NCBI GenBank assembly: GCA_964592235.1
Contig: CAZQCF010000005.1
Coordinates: forward strand, 1 to 64,000
Length of the DNA stretch: 64,000 nt
Source of the DNA: PLA3 sp964592235
GTDB taxonomy: Bacteria > Planctomycetota > Phycisphaerae > UBA1845 > UTPLA1
Direction: 5' to 3'
Part shown: in pieces, positions 51,125-61,896 of the stretch
How the letters are laid out: the number at the start of each line of letters is the position of its first letter
How positions within the stretch are numbered: position 1 is the first letter of the stretch
Position numbers and translations under genes: made by a program
The notes under the pieces: model-generated
The model's database searches: none
What the model was told of the DNA's origin: nothing
Seen by the model: only the letters and a program-made list of their open reading frames with translations

Positions 51125-52590
51125 CGGATCGAGGGCCGCAATCCGATCGGCGGCGCGTGCTGCTGTTGAGCTATCACTACCCGCCGATGGGGGGGAGCGG
51201 GGTTCAGCGTGCCTTGTTTTTGGCACGGTATCTCTGCGCGCAGGGCTGGGATGTGCACGTGCTGCGCGCCGGACACCGTCATCATCCCCTGCAGGATGAG
51301 ACGCTGGCGGTGAGCGACGGCGTGTTGTCAGTTCCGATCGTGCACGATGTGTTGGGATGGGACGCCGGCGGGGCGGCAGCGCGATTGAGTCGGTGGATTC
51401 CAGTTTCCGCGCCGCGCGCGTGGGTGGAAGATCGAATCTACTGGCGCCTGGATCGCTGGCAACGCCGGTCAAACGGAGCAGAGCCGCAGCAGTGGTGGGC
51501 GGGAGCGGCGGCTCGCGCAGCCGTTCGGCTTGCGCGGAGCGAGCGGTTCGACGCAGTGATCTCCACATCGCCGCCACATTCGGTGCATCGGGCGGCGATG
51601 GAGATCGCGCGGCGTCTGGCGATTCCCTGGATTGCCGACCTGCGCGACCCGATCACGGACAACTTCACGTATCAACCGCGAAGCAGTGCCGAGCACGAGC
51701 GATGGAAGGCGCTGGAGCTTGAGATCGTGACGCGAGCCTCGGCAGTCGTCGTGACGTGCGACGATTTCAGGGATCGCCTGATCGCGCGTTACGGACGGAG
51801 CGATTCCATTCACGTCATCCCGAACGGCTACGATGAGACGGCGTACGCGATCTGTGCAGCGCGCCCCGAGTCCTCGAGCGACTCGATTCCGGATTCCGCA
51901 CGATCCGAGACGCTCTGCATCACCAGTGTCGGATCATTTTATCGCGAGCAGTCGGTCGAGTTGATGCGATCGGCCCTTCACCAGGTGAACGCGGGATCAG
52001 GCGAGCCGCTCGTTCGCTGGCGAATCATTGGAAATGTCTCGGCGCAGCAGCGGGCGTTGTTCGAGCCAGACGACGCGCGGTTCGTGGAGCAGATCGGCTA
52101 TGTTCCGCACGGCGAGGCGCTGGAATCGATGGGCCGGGCGGACGTGCTGTTTCTGATGACCCCGGCCAACGCCGGCGGGGCGTTGTGCATTCCCGCAAAG
52201 ACATACGAGTATCTCGCGCTGGGGCGGCATGTGCTCGGAGTGGTCCACGCAGGAACGCATCTCGAACGGATCCTCCGCCAGGCTGGTAATACGACTATTG
52301 TATTACACGGACCGGGCGCCTCCGAGGCCCTCGCCGCGGCCCTTCGGGCCTGCCGCGCGCGCCATCTCGCCGGTCGGCTGGAAAGCGCGCGAGACGCTGC
52401 GTTTGTCAGTCGCTTTACGCGCCGGGCCGTGGCGAGGCAGTTTTCCTCGCTGCTGGAGGCATTGACGTCTCGAAGTCGTGCCCGGGCGACGTGGACCGCG
52501 ATCGGAGGCATGCCGCCGCCATCCTGCGCGCACGGACTTCTGTCGTCGACGAGCGGGAGAGTGGGCGCGACATCGGAGGCGCCGCGATGA
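51121..52590 (+). CDS. Glycosyltransferase, family 4-like
   Basis: 489 aa from ATG 51121, overlapping the previous stop. Opens with RVLLLSYHYPPMGGSGVQRALFLARYL. Further blocks: IADLRDPITDNF, VVTCDDFRDRLIARYG, PNGYDETAY, TSVGSFYREQSVELM and IPAKTYEYLALGRHVLGVV. A second member of the type seen at 47505. The last 30 residues are variable and Ser/Ala-rich. Its stop overlaps the next gene (ATGA). Confidence 0.85.
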   Translation: MTDRGPQSDRRRVLLLSYHYPPMGGSGVQRALFLARYLCAQGWDVHVLRAGHRHHPLQDETLAVSDGVLSVPIVHDVLGWDAGGAAARLSRWIPVSAPRAWVEDRIYWRLDRWQRRSNGAEPQQWWAGAAARAAVRLARSERFDAVISTSPPHSVHRAAMEIARRLAIPWIADLRDPITDNFTYQPRSSAEHERWKALELEIVTRASAVVVTCDDFRDRLIARYGRSDSIHVIPNGYDETAYAICAARPESSSDSIPDSARSETLCITSVGSFYREQSVELMRSALHQVNAGSGEPLVRWRIIGNVSAQQRALFEPDDARFVEQIGYVPHGEALESMGRADVLFLMTPANAGGALCIPAKTYEYLALGRHVLGVVHAGTHLERILRQAGNTTIVLHGPGASEALAAALRACRARHLAGRLESARDAAFVSRFTRRAVARQFSSLLEALTSRSRARATWTAIGGMPPPSCAHGLLSSTSGRVGATSEAPR

Positions 52591-53948
52591 ACGTGCTCTG
52601 GCACATGCCCACGCTGCGCGCCCATACGTGCGGGCTTTCGCGCCGGGCATTGCGGTTCGCCGGTGCCCTGCGCGAGGCGGGGCACGACGTGACGTTTCTC
52701 GTGGATGCCGCGCGGTCCGAGGTGGGATCGCGGTTTGAGGGGTTCCCCGTGGAACAGGTTGAGATCCGTCGCGTCGCGCCGAGCCATTGGTCGCTGCAGG
52801 CTCTTTCCCGGCGCGCCATGGCGAGGCGATTGATTCGCGGAAGTAAGACGATTCACGATCTCTTCATCACCTGTCAGCCCGAGGCGGTCCTTGCGTATCA
52901 ATCAGCCCGCTGGGCCGCACCGTGCGTGTTCGTCTGTGGCGGGACCACGCTGCTGCATGACGATGCCGATGCAACTCGCATCTTGGCGGATTGTGTCGGC
53001 GTGCAACGACTATGGAATCTCGCGGCGCTGACGATGGATCGTCGCCTGAAACGTGACACCGAGCGGCGCGCCGTCCAATGTGCCGAGGCAGTCGTGTTCA
53101 ACAGTCAGACGACGCTGCGGCTGGTGCAACGGGCGTATGAGTCGGAAGGCGCGCGCCTGGCCGCAATCGTCGGTGGCGTAGACACGGTCGCGTTTCAACC
53201 GCCCACAACCGCGCAGCGTCTTGCGGCACGCGCGGCGCTGGGGCTGGCTGGCGAGTCGTTCGTTGTCGCGTGGACGGGGAGGATGTCCCTGGAGAAGGGT
53301 CTCGATCACCTGCTGCACGCGGCGCGCGTGATGAATGGGACGCAAACCACGTTGCTGCTGGCGGGGGACGGGCCGCAGCGACCGACGCTGGAGACGGCTG
53401 TTCGCAATTTGGGGCTTGCAGGGCGCGTGCGATTCATCGGTGCGGTGGAGGACGTTCGGCCGGTTCTTCATGCGGCGGATGCGTACGTCTTTCCTTCGCG
53501 AGGTGAGTCGTTCGGCAATGCCCTGGCAGAGGCCATGGCGTGCGGCCTGCCGTGCATCGGGTTACGGCCGAATGGGCGAGGCGTGAAAAATGCAAACGTA
53601 GAATTGCTGGACGACGGGCGCGCCGGACTGCTGGTGGACGCGAACTCGCCTACCGGACTGGCCGATGCGATCACGATGCTCGACGCGAACCGGTCCGATG
53701 GTGCGGACCTGGGCCGCGCAGCGCGGCGTCGTGCCGAGTTGATGTTCTGCTGGCGCGCGGCCGGGCGTCGGTTCGTCCGTCTCGCCGAGCGCGTCGGCGG
53801 CGTTGCGCGAAGCGTTGTTGTGGAGTCAAGTCTGCAACTCGAGGACTCTCCGGCGACACGGCGCGTTGATCGGACCGAGCGTGGGTCGCGCGCACCGGCG
53901 GCGATGCCCGGCATGGCGCGAGAGCGCCTGAAACTTCGTCCCTTGTGA
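52587..53948 (+). CDS. Glycosyltransferase family 4
   Basis: 453 aa from ATG 52587, with CGGAGG eight bases upstream. N-terminal acceptor half: LRAHTCGLSRRALRFAGALREAGHDVTFL, VFVCGGTTLLHDD. Donor half: VVAWTGRMSLEKGLDHLLHAARVM, LLAGDGPQRPTLE, VRFIGAVEDVRPVLHAADAYVFPSRGESFGNALAEAMACGLPCIG with the classical E-x7-E. A retaining GT4 enzyme for repeat-unit assembly. The C-terminal 40 residues are low-complexity. Confidence 0.88.
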   Translation: MNVLWHMPTLRAHTCGLSRRALRFAGALREAGHDVTFLVDAARSEVGSRFEGFPVEQVEIRRVAPSHWSLQALSRRAMARRLIRGSKTIHDLFITCQPEAVLAYQSARWAAPCVFVCGGTTLLHDDADATRILADCVGVQRLWNLAALTMDRRLKRDTERRAVQCAEAVVFNSQTTLRLVQRAYESEGARLAAIVGGVDTVAFQPPTTAQRLAARAALGLAGESFVVAWTGRMSLEKGLDHLLHAARVMNGTQTTLLLAGDGPQRPTLETAVRNLGLAGRVRFIGAVEDVRPVLHAADAYVFPSRGESFGNALAEAMACGLPCIGLRPNGRGVKNANVELLDDGRAGLLVDANSPTGLADAITMLDANRSDGADLGRAARRRAELMFCWRAAGRRFVRLAERVGGVARSVVVESSLQLEDSPATRRVDRTERGSRAPAAMPGMARERLKLRPL

Positions 53949-53958
53949 GGCATGCTTT

Positions 53959-55386
53959 ATGCGTTTTGCTCTATACGTCGGCATTCTGATCGTCCTGATC
54001 CCCATCGTGTTCACACGGCCGTTCTTTGGCCTCTGTGCGTACCTGGTCGTGTCCATTCTGCAGCCCAAGTACCTGTGCTGGCAGCCGGATTTCCAGGACG
54101 CGTTTCTGATGGGACTTCCCCTGGTGGTCGGCGCGGTTGCGATCGGAGTGAAACGACGCGGCACGCGATTGGTGCGCGATGGACGGGGGGAAGTTGTCGC
54201 GATCAGGACGATTCAGGAGCGCGCTCCGCTTTTCGAAATGGCGTGGCCGCTGTTTGTGCTTGCGGTTCTGATCGCGTACATCGGTGCGACCCGGCCACTC
54301 TCGGGATTCCCGCTTGACGAGTCGTCCAGTGCATTCCGCAGCCTGTGCAAAGTGTTGATCGTGACCGCCATCCTGACGGGGATGTGCGCGGAATTTCATC
54401 GCTATCGCATCCTGTACGGGGTCGTGGCACTGTCCGCCGCGTTCTGGGCGATCAAGGGCGGCCTGAAGGTGGCCGTGTTCGGGCCGCATCAAGTTTACGG
54501 CAAGACGTATGATAACAATCTTTTTGCGCTGACATCCGTCATAGCGCTGCCCATGCTCTTCTATTTCGGGCAGTCGCTGAAGCGGCTTCGCTGGCGGTGG
54601 GTATTTGCCGTGGGCTCCGGCCTGACGTGTCTGGCGATCCTCGGATCAGGATCCCGTGCGGGGTTTCTGGCGTTGGCGGTCGTCCTCTGGTGCATGGCGT
54701 GGAGCAGCAAATATCGGTTTCGCGCGATGATGGCGGTGTTCCTGCTTGTCAGCATCGTCTATGCGGCCGCCGGGGAGGAGGTCCGCGATCGCGTCGCTTC
54801 GATCATCAATTTTCAGGAGGATAAGTCCGCCAGTTCACGCTTCGTCACGTGGACCGCCGCGCGGGACATGATTGCCAGTCGGCCGATTCTCGGCGTGGGG
54901 TTCGGTAACTTTGAGATAGCTCGCAAAGCGGCCGGTGGCGGCGGAAAAGCTGCGCACAACATTTTTCTCGAGGCCGCGGCCGAACTTGGACTGATCGGCG
55001 TGTCGCTCTGGCTCTTGCTTGTCATGGGGACCATTTTCAGCCTCTGGCGGTTCATGCGCTGGTCGCGGCGGCTGCCTCCCGATTTGAAATGGGCGTATCT
55101 CTGGTCGCGCGGGTTGCTGCTCGGGCTGGTGGCATTTTGCGTACACGGGCTCTTTCACAATGAGGAGTTCCTCGAATTGATGCTGACCATGATCGGCATG
55201 AGCGTGGCGCTCCAGGCCGCAACCCATCGAGCCTTGCGAGAACGGCGGTATCGCAGGTCGGCAGCCGATCTGGCCGGGGCGCAAGTAGAAGCACCGTCTT
55301 TGCCCGGCCGACGGGCACCGGACGACTACGACATTCCGGCGCCCGTACTCGGGTCCCGTGCCGGGCCGCAACTCGGCACGGTATAG
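53959..55386 (+). CDS. O-antigen-ligase-like membrane protein (XrtA-associated type)
   Basis: 475 aa with about 10 transmembrane segments from the N-terminus to residue 420. Motifs typical of the Wzy/WaaL superfamily: PHQVYGKTYDNNLFALTSVIALP, GSGSRAGFLALAVVL, SRFVTWTAARDMIASRPILGVGFGNF and a periplasmic His in AHNIFLEAAAELGLIG. In XrtA loci the corresponding gene encodes a putative O-glycosylation ligase or polymerase. It probably polymerises or transfers the polysaccharide. The last 55 residues are hydrophilic. Ten bases separate it from the preceding GT. Confidence 0.83.
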   Translation: MRFALYVGILIVLIPIVFTRPFFGLCAYLVVSILQPKYLCWQPDFQDAFLMGLPLVVGAVAIGVKRRGTRLVRDGRGEVVAIRTIQERAPLFEMAWPLFVLAVLIAYIGATRPLSGFPLDESSSAFRSLCKVLIVTAILTGMCAEFHRYRILYGVVALSAAFWAIKGGLKVAVFGPHQVYGKTYDNNLFALTSVIALPMLFYFGQSLKRLRWRWVFAVGSGLTCLAILGSGSRAGFLALAVVLWCMAWSSKYRFRAMMAVFLLVSIVYAAAGEEVRDRVASIINFQEDKSASSRFVTWTAARDMIASRPILGVGFGNFEIARKAAGGGGKAAHNIFLEAAAELGLIGVSLWLLLVMGTIFSLWRFMRWSRRLPPDLKWAYLWSRGLLLGLVAFCVHGLFHNEEFLELMLTMIGMSVALQAATHRALRERRYRRSAADLAGAQVEAPSLPGRRAPDDYDIPAPVLGSRAGPQLGTV

Positions 55387-55438
55387 GGCCGGCCGCGGGG
55401 CCGCGCCGAGGAGCGTCCGATCGCATAGAATTCGCCCG

Positions 55439-56179
55439 ATGTCCTACTCGGTTTATGCGAATCATCGTGTGGTGTACGAGGTGCTGCACGAAGACGGGAC
55501 GCTGCTGGCGGTCAACAAGCCGGCCGGTTTGGTCACGCAGCCCGGCAAGGGGCACGAACGCGACAGTCTGCTGAACGGACTTTTCGCCCGCTACGGCAAC
55601 GCCCTGCAGAATCTCGGTGAGGATCGCGGCTGGGGATTGCTGCACCGACTCGACCGCGACACGTCGGGCGCCGTGCTGGTGGCACTTCGGATCAAGTCGT
55701 ACGAACACCTCCTGGATCAGTTCAAGCGACGGCTCGTCAAGAAGACTTACTACGCCCTCGTCGCGGGCGTGCCGCGGACGAAGCAGGGCGTGATTCAGTT
55801 GCCCATCGCCGAGGTCGTCGGCACGCGCAAGCGCGCGGTCGCCCGGCGCGACGGCAAGCAGGCGATTACCGCTTACCGCGTGCTCGATTCGCAGCCGCAG
55901 GCATCGCTGATCGAGGCGATGCCCAAGACCGGGCGCCTGCACCAGATTCGCCTGCACATGGCGGAACTGGGCCATCCGGTGTTGGGGGACGAAATGTATG
56001 GCTCGGCGCGTGGCAAGAGCGGCGTCGCGACTCTCCCTGTGCGTTTGTGTCTGCATGCCGCGGCGCTGTCATTCATTCATCCAGAGGAAGGTCGGCGAAT
56101 GAGCGTGGCGTGCGCGGTTCCGGGGGATTTTCTCGCGCAGTGCAAGCGGCTGGGATTGACTTTCCCGACGGCGGAATGA
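55439..56179 (+). CDS. RluA-family pseudouridine synthase
   Basis: 246 aa from ATG 55439. TAGAAT lies at 55426-55431, seven bases upstream, and there is no ribosome binding site, so a leaderless message is likely. Motifs: LLAVNKPAGLVTQPG, catalytic Asp in LLHRLDRDTSGAVLVA, KKTYYALVAG, TGRLHQIRLHMAELGHPVLGD and LCLHAAALSF. Isomerises U to pseudouridine in rRNA or tRNA; which site cannot be told. No S4 domain is seen at the N-terminus. Confidence 0.88.
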   Translation: MSYSVYANHRVVYEVLHEDGTLLAVNKPAGLVTQPGKGHERDSLLNGLFARYGNALQNLGEDRGWGLLHRLDRDTSGAVLVALRIKSYEHLLDQFKRRLVKKTYYALVAGVPRTKQGVIQLPIAEVVGTRKRAVARRDGKQAITAYRVLDSQPQASLIEAMPKTGRLHQIRLHMAELGHPVLGDEMYGSARGKSGVATLPVRLCLHAAALSFIHPEEGRRMSVACAVPGDFLAQCKRLGLTFPTAE

Positions 56180-56198
56180 ACAAGGGTGAGCGGGCGGA

Positions 56199-57212
56199 TC
56201 AGCGGCTTTCGGACAGGATCTTGTGCAGCTTCTTGAGGGCTTCGGCCTCGATCTGCCGCACGCGCTCGCGCGTCAGACCGATCTTCGCGCCGATGTCCTT
56301 GAGGGTCATCGGCTCGGTGTCGTCCAGGCCGTAGCGCAGCTTGAGAATGGTTGCCTCGCGGTCGTTGTCGAGACTGGCGACGAGGTCCTGGAGCTTTTGA
56401 ATCTCCGACTCGTCGAATAATTCTTCACCCGGTTCGGCGGTTTTCTCGTCGGGGAGCATTTCGGAGAGCAGCAGCCCGCCGTCGGCTGACGCCGACTGCG
56501 TCGGCGCGGCGTAGGCCTTGAGCGCGCGCTTGATGATCTTCACCTTGCGCTCGGGCAACTCCAACCGCTCGGCGATTTCCTGCATGGTCGGCGTGCGGCC
56601 CAGCGACTCATTCAACTCGGTGTGCGCCTGCTTCCATCGGGCGATCAACTCCACCATGTACGCCGGGATGTGAACCGGCTGCACGGCATTGATCAGCGCC
56701 CGCTTGATCGCCTGCTTGATCCACCAGCTTGCGTAGGTGCTGAAGCGCGAGCCCATGTCGGGGTCGAACCCTTCGACGGCGCGCATGAGGCCCAGGTTGC
56801 CTTCTTCGATCAGATCGGCCAGCGGCATGCCGCGATTGGAGTAGCCCTTGGCGATGTTGACGACGAGCCGCAAGTTGGAGCGGATCATGCGCTCGCGCGC
56901 TGCATTGCCTTCGGCCTCGAGCTTATCCTTTTCCGAGAGCGCCAATTCACCGCGCGCGAACTTGGCCGACGCCGCCATGCCGCGAGCAATGGCGCGCGCG
57001 AACTGCTTCTCCTCGTCGGCCGTGAGCAGCGGCGAGTCGTTGATCTGCTTGAGGTACTGATGCAGTCCCGGTTCGATCGGAATGACGGCGGCCTCCCACG
57101 TGCTTCCGGTCCTCGGACCGGGCCAACTCCACCGGCCACCCAGCCGGCGACCGAGTAAGCAGGGCGGACGACGCGATGTTCCGCGCGAATCGGCCCTTTC
57201 GGATGACGGCAC
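56199..57212 (-). CDS. rpoD: RNA polymerase primary sigma factor
   Basis: 337 aa from GTG 57212. Region 1.2: QYLKQINDSPLLTADEEKQFARAI. Region 2: MIRSNLRLVVNIAKGYSNRGMPLADLIEEGNLGLMRAVEGFDPDMGSRFSTYASWWIKQAIKRALIN. Region 3: QEIAERLELPERKVKIIKRA. Region 4: KLRYGLD...TLKDIGAKIGLTRERVRQIEAEALKKL. Region 1.1 is absent, so it is a short housekeeping sigma. The first 40 residues are Arg/Gly-rich and unlike the family. A GGAGG (57096-57092, minus) lies eight bases before an ATT codon at 57083, which could be the real start (294 aa). Convergent with the pseudouridine synthase. Confidence 0.93.
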   Translation of the reverse strand: MPSSERADSRGTSRRPPCLLGRRLGGRWSWPGPRTGSTWEAAVIPIEPGLHQYLKQINDSPLLTADEEKQFARAIARGMAASAKFARGELALSEKDKLEAEGNAARERMIRSNLRLVVNIAKGYSNRGMPLADLIEEGNLGLMRAVEGFDPDMGSRFSTYASWWIKQAIKRALINAVQPVHIPAYMVELIARWKQAHTELNESLGRTPTMQEIAERLELPERKVKIIKRALKAYAAPTQSASADGGLLLSEMLPDEKTAEPGEELFDESEIQKLQDLVASLDNDREATILKLRYGLDDTEPMTLKDIGAKIGLTRERVRQIEAEALKKLHKILSESR

Positions 57213-57399
57213 TATCGGCGCGACTGGCCAGCGAGTTCGGCAATTCTCACTGAAGTTCGCGCGAGACGCCGGCCCGTGACCTTGTTCCGATGAGTTCAGT
57301 CAACTTTTCGGACGGCGGCAGACCGCGCGGACCCAACATCGGCCGGTTCGCCCATAACGTGAGCAAACCGGACCGGGTGAGTATAGTCGCATGAATGAG

Positions 57400-59220
<1,821 letters not shown>

Positions 59221-59471
59221 GGTGGGAGACTCTCCGATTGCAATCATCCCGGCTGGCCTCGCGCCGGGAGTCGGCAGCGCGGCCGGGCGGCCCGGGTCGT
59301 TGACGACCCGCGCCCTGGTATTTCCTCCCAATCTCCGTCAGCGGACCAACCGCCGGAATCGGCCGGGCAGGACAAGCCAAGCCACGTAGTCTATCGGCGG
59401 AGGCCGGGGCGTGCAAACAATGGGGTTCTGGCGTCTTTCATGCGGGCGTGAGAAATCCCGAGGCCGGGCGT

Positions 59472-59492
59472 TATAATTCAATAGCTATTGAA
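59472..59492 (+). promoter_or_regulatory. -10 box and palindromic operator of the SdpR/SdpI-like pair
   Basis: TATAAT (59472-59477) overlaps a perfect 16-bp palindrome TTCAATAG/CTATTGAA (59477-59492). No good -35 is seen. Occupation by the ArsR-type repressor encoded 90 nt downstream would block transcription. Confidence 0.6.
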
Positions 59493-59582
59493 ATATGCGG
59501 CCGGCTATCGGCAGATCGCCAAGACTCGAAGTCGCTCGATTGGCCGCTGAAGGGGTCGCTGTGGCGGCCGGATGGATGGCTC

Positions 59583-59993
59583 ATGTTCGGCTTTCAGGAG
59601 AGCTTCAAGGCGCTGGCGGACCCGACGCGAAGGGAGATTCTGCGAGCACTTCGGGACGGGCCCTGCAACGCGGGCGAACTGGCCGAGCGGCTGGGCATCG
59701 CCCCCAACGCGCTGTCGTTTCACCTAAAGGTGCTGAAGAGCGGCGATCTGATCACCGACCGGCGGCAGGGACAGTTCATTGAATACTCGCTGAATACGAG
59801 CGTCGTGGATGACCTGATCCGCTTCGTCATGGAGCATTTCAGCAACGGAGAGAAGAAGGGGGCCTCGTCGGATTCCGGGCGCTCGTCAGGGCGCAGCCGG
59901 GAGGAGGCGCCCGGCGCGGAACGGCCAGAAGCGGACGAGCGCCCTCGCGGTCGACGCAAACGCCTTAAGAACCAACGGGAGAAACAGTCATGA
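59583..59993 (+). CDS. ArsR-family autorepressor (SdpR-like)
   Basis: 136 aa from ATG 59583. A winged helix-turn-helix of the ArsR type: SFKALADPTRREILRALRDGPCNAGELAERLGIAPNALSFHLKVLKSGDLITDRRQGQFIEYSLN. There are no CxC-type metal-binding residues, as in SdpR-type autorepressors. The C-terminal 45 residues are charged and Gly/Arg/Ser-rich. It probably represses its own operon through the palindrome at 59477-59492. Its stop overlaps the SdpI-like gene (ATGA). Confidence 0.85.
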   Translation: MFGFQESFKALADPTRREILRALRDGPCNAGELAERLGIAPNALSFHLKVLKSGDLITDRRQGQFIEYSLNTSVVDDLIRFVMEHFSNGEKKGASSDSGRSSGRSREEAPGAERPEADERPRGRRKRLKNQREKQS

Positions 59994-60667
59994 TGTCGCG
60001 CAGTCACTATCTGCTGATGATCGGAATGATCCTGGCCGGCGCAGCCTTCGGCGGCGTGTCTTACAACTCGATGCCGGACCCGGCGCCGACGCATTGGAAT
60101 CTGAAAGGGGAGGTCGACGGCTACGGCCCGCGCTGGGTGGCCGCGTTCCTGATGCCGATCATCGCGACGGGACTGGTTGCGCTGCTCGCCGGGCTGCCGC
60201 GGCTGGGGCCGTTTCGCGAGAACTTCGATCGATTTCGCGTGACGTACGGGCGCATTTGCGTCGCGGTGCTGACGCTGGTCATGGCGATTCATGTGGTCTT
60301 TGTCCTCGGCGCGACGGGGCGGACGATGCAGGTCGGCGCGAGCATTTCGATCATCCTTGGGTTGATGCTGGCCGTGCTGGGGAATTACATGGGCAAGGTG
60401 CGGCGAAACTTCTACGTGGGAATTCGTACCCCGTGGACGCTGGCGAACGACGAAGTCTGGGAGCGCACCCACCGGCACGGATCGAAGATCATGGTCGCCG
60501 TCGGGTTGGTCATTGCGATCGCGGGATTCGTCGCGAACGATCTGGTGTGTTTCATCGTGATGATGAGCAGCCTGGGGTTCCTTGTGGTGTGGTCGCTGTT
60601 GTATTCGCTGATGCTGTACCGGCGTCTGGGCGCGCGAGATGATCTGAACTCGCCGAGCAAGGCGTGA
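59990..60667 (+). CDS. SdpI-family membrane protein
   Basis: 225 aa; GGGAGA seven bases before ATG 59990. An N-terminal DUF1648-type part (YNSMPDPAPTHWNLKGEVDGYG) with transmembrane segments near 8-27, 48-68 and 90-113, then the SdpI domain GNYMGKVRRNFYVGIRTPWTLANDEVWERTHRHGSK and two more helices. In Bacillus subtilis SdpI is the immunity and signalling protein against the SdpC toxin and controls SdpR. No toxin gene is present here, so the role may be a general membrane-stress function. Confidence 0.88.
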   Translation: MMSRSHYLLMIGMILAGAAFGGVSYNSMPDPAPTHWNLKGEVDGYGPRWVAAFLMPIIATGLVALLAGLPRLGPFRENFDRFRVTYGRICVAVLTLVMAIHVVFVLGATGRTMQVGASISIILGLMLAVLGNYMGKVRRNFYVGIRTPWTLANDEVWERTHRHGSKIMVAVGLVIAIAGFVANDLVCFIVMMSSLGFLVVWSLLYSLMLYRRLGARDDLNSPSKA

Positions 60668-60782
60668 GTTACTTTCTCGATTACCAGTTCGACACGAGCC
60701 GGCTCCGACCATCGATTCGAATGGTCACGCAGCACAAAGGAATAAGACCGGGAATTGCCGGCCCGCGCGGTATGATGGCATC

Positions 60783-61370
60783 ATGTCGCGCGGACCGAAA
60801 CTGACGGCAGATTTGTTGCTGACCACCTACACGCAGGGGATTTTCCCGATGGGCGTGAGCGGGCGGATCGGGTGGTTCTGCCCCGATCCGCGGGCAATTC
60901 TGCCGCTGGAGGGGTTTCGGCCGTCCAAAACGCTGATGCAGACAGTTCGGAGCGGGCGATACGAGGTGCGGATCGATACGGCGTTTGATGAGGTGATGCG
61001 CGGCTGCGCAGCGAGGGAGGAGGGGAGCTGGATCAATCAGCGGATTGTCGATGTTTATTGCGAGCTGTTTGAGCGCGGCTACGGGCACAGCGTGGAGGCG
61101 TGGCGCGAGGGGCAATTGTGCGGCGGGCTGTATGGGGTGGCGCTGGGTGGCGTGTTCTTCGGTGAGAGCATGTTTCATCGGTCGCGCGATGCGAGCAAGG
61201 TAGCGCTGGTGGGACTGGTGGAGCGGATGAAGGCGCGGGGGTTCACGTTGCTGGACATTCAGTATCTGACGCCGCACCTGGAGCGGCTCGGGGCGGTGGA
61301 GATTCCGCACGCGCGGTTCATGGAGTTGCTGCGCGCGGGGTTGCGCGCGTCGGCACATTTCGGGGATTGA
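60783..61370 (+). CDS. aat: Leucyl/phenylalanyl-tRNA-protein transferase
   Basis: 195 aa. Motifs: LLLTTYTQGIFPMG, WFCPDPRAILPLEGF, a central GSWINQRIVDVYCELFERGYGHSVEAWREGQLCGGLYGVALGGVFFGESMFHR, and LLDIQYLTPHLERLGAVEIPHARF. Adds Leu or Phe to N-terminal Arg/Lys of proteins destined for ClpS/ClpAP. A TATGAT box is six bases before ATG 60783 and there is no ribosome binding site, suggesting a leaderless message. Confidence 0.94.
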   Translation: MSRGPKLTADLLLTTYTQGIFPMGVSGRIGWFCPDPRAILPLEGFRPSKTLMQTVRSGRYEVRIDTAFDEVMRGCAAREEGSWINQRIVDVYCELFERGYGHSVEAWREGQLCGGLYGVALGGVFFGESMFHRSRDASKVALVGLVERMKARGFTLLDIQYLTPHLERLGAVEIPHARFMELLRAGLRASAHFGD

Positions 61371-61387
61371 ACGTTCAAGTGCGCATG

Positions 61388-61424
61388 AAAACGCCCGCCG
61401 GTGCGGATTGCATCTCGACGGGCG
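61388..61424 (-). terminator. Intrinsic terminator of the HU gene
   Basis: On the minus strand CGCCCGTCG...CGGCGGGCG (61424-61416 with 61400-61392, one G-T pair) is followed by TTTT (61391-61388). Confidence 0.55.
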
Positions 61425-61507
61425 TATCATGATTAGTCGTCCAGCCGCCAAGCGTGCGGCCGGGGCGCACCTCGCGCGGGGCGCGGGTTGCCGAGTCCGA
61501 TCGGCGG

Positions 61508-61804
61508 TTACTTCTTGCCGGTGAGGATGGCTTCCTTGGCGGCCTTGGCCACGCGAAACTTGACAACTTTCTTCGCGGGAATCTTGATCGCCTCGCCGGT
61601 GGCCGGATTGCGACCCATGCGCGCCTTGCGATTGACCAGGACCAGTTTGCCGATGCCCGGCAGGGTGAAGCTGTTCTTCGCCTGCTTGTAGGCGGTGTCC
61701 ACCAGCGTGTCCATGAAGGCGATGACCTGCTTGCGCGTCATCTCGTTCTTCTCGGCGAGGTGGCTGATCAGGGCTGATTTGCTCATGCTCTTTGCGTTTG
61801 CCAT
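61508..61804 (-). CDS. HU-family DNA-binding protein
   Basis: 98 aa from ATG 61804, with AAAGGAGT six bases upstream; the frame stays open to 62071 but has no further support. Typical HU/IHF sequence: SALISHLAEKNEMTRKQVIAFMDTLVDTAYKQAK, FTLPGIGKLVLVNRKARMGRNPATGEAIKIPAKKVVKFRVAKAAKEAI. It bends and compacts DNA as a dimer. The arm motif RNPATGE is intact. A possible promoter is TTGTGA, 17-nt spacer, TAGGCT near 61868-61896 on the minus strand. Confidence 0.93.
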   Translation of the reverse strand: MANAKSMSKSALISHLAEKNEMTRKQVIAFMDTLVDTAYKQAKNSFTLPGIGKLVLVNRKARMGRNPATGEAIKIPAKKVVKFRVAKAAKEAILTGKK

Positions 61805-61896
61805 CGTGACTCCTTTACGTAGCAATGCGGTGTCAAAGGCCGCGACCATGCGGCCGTGTGGACGCAAGCCTAAACCCGTCGAGTCGATTTCACAAG

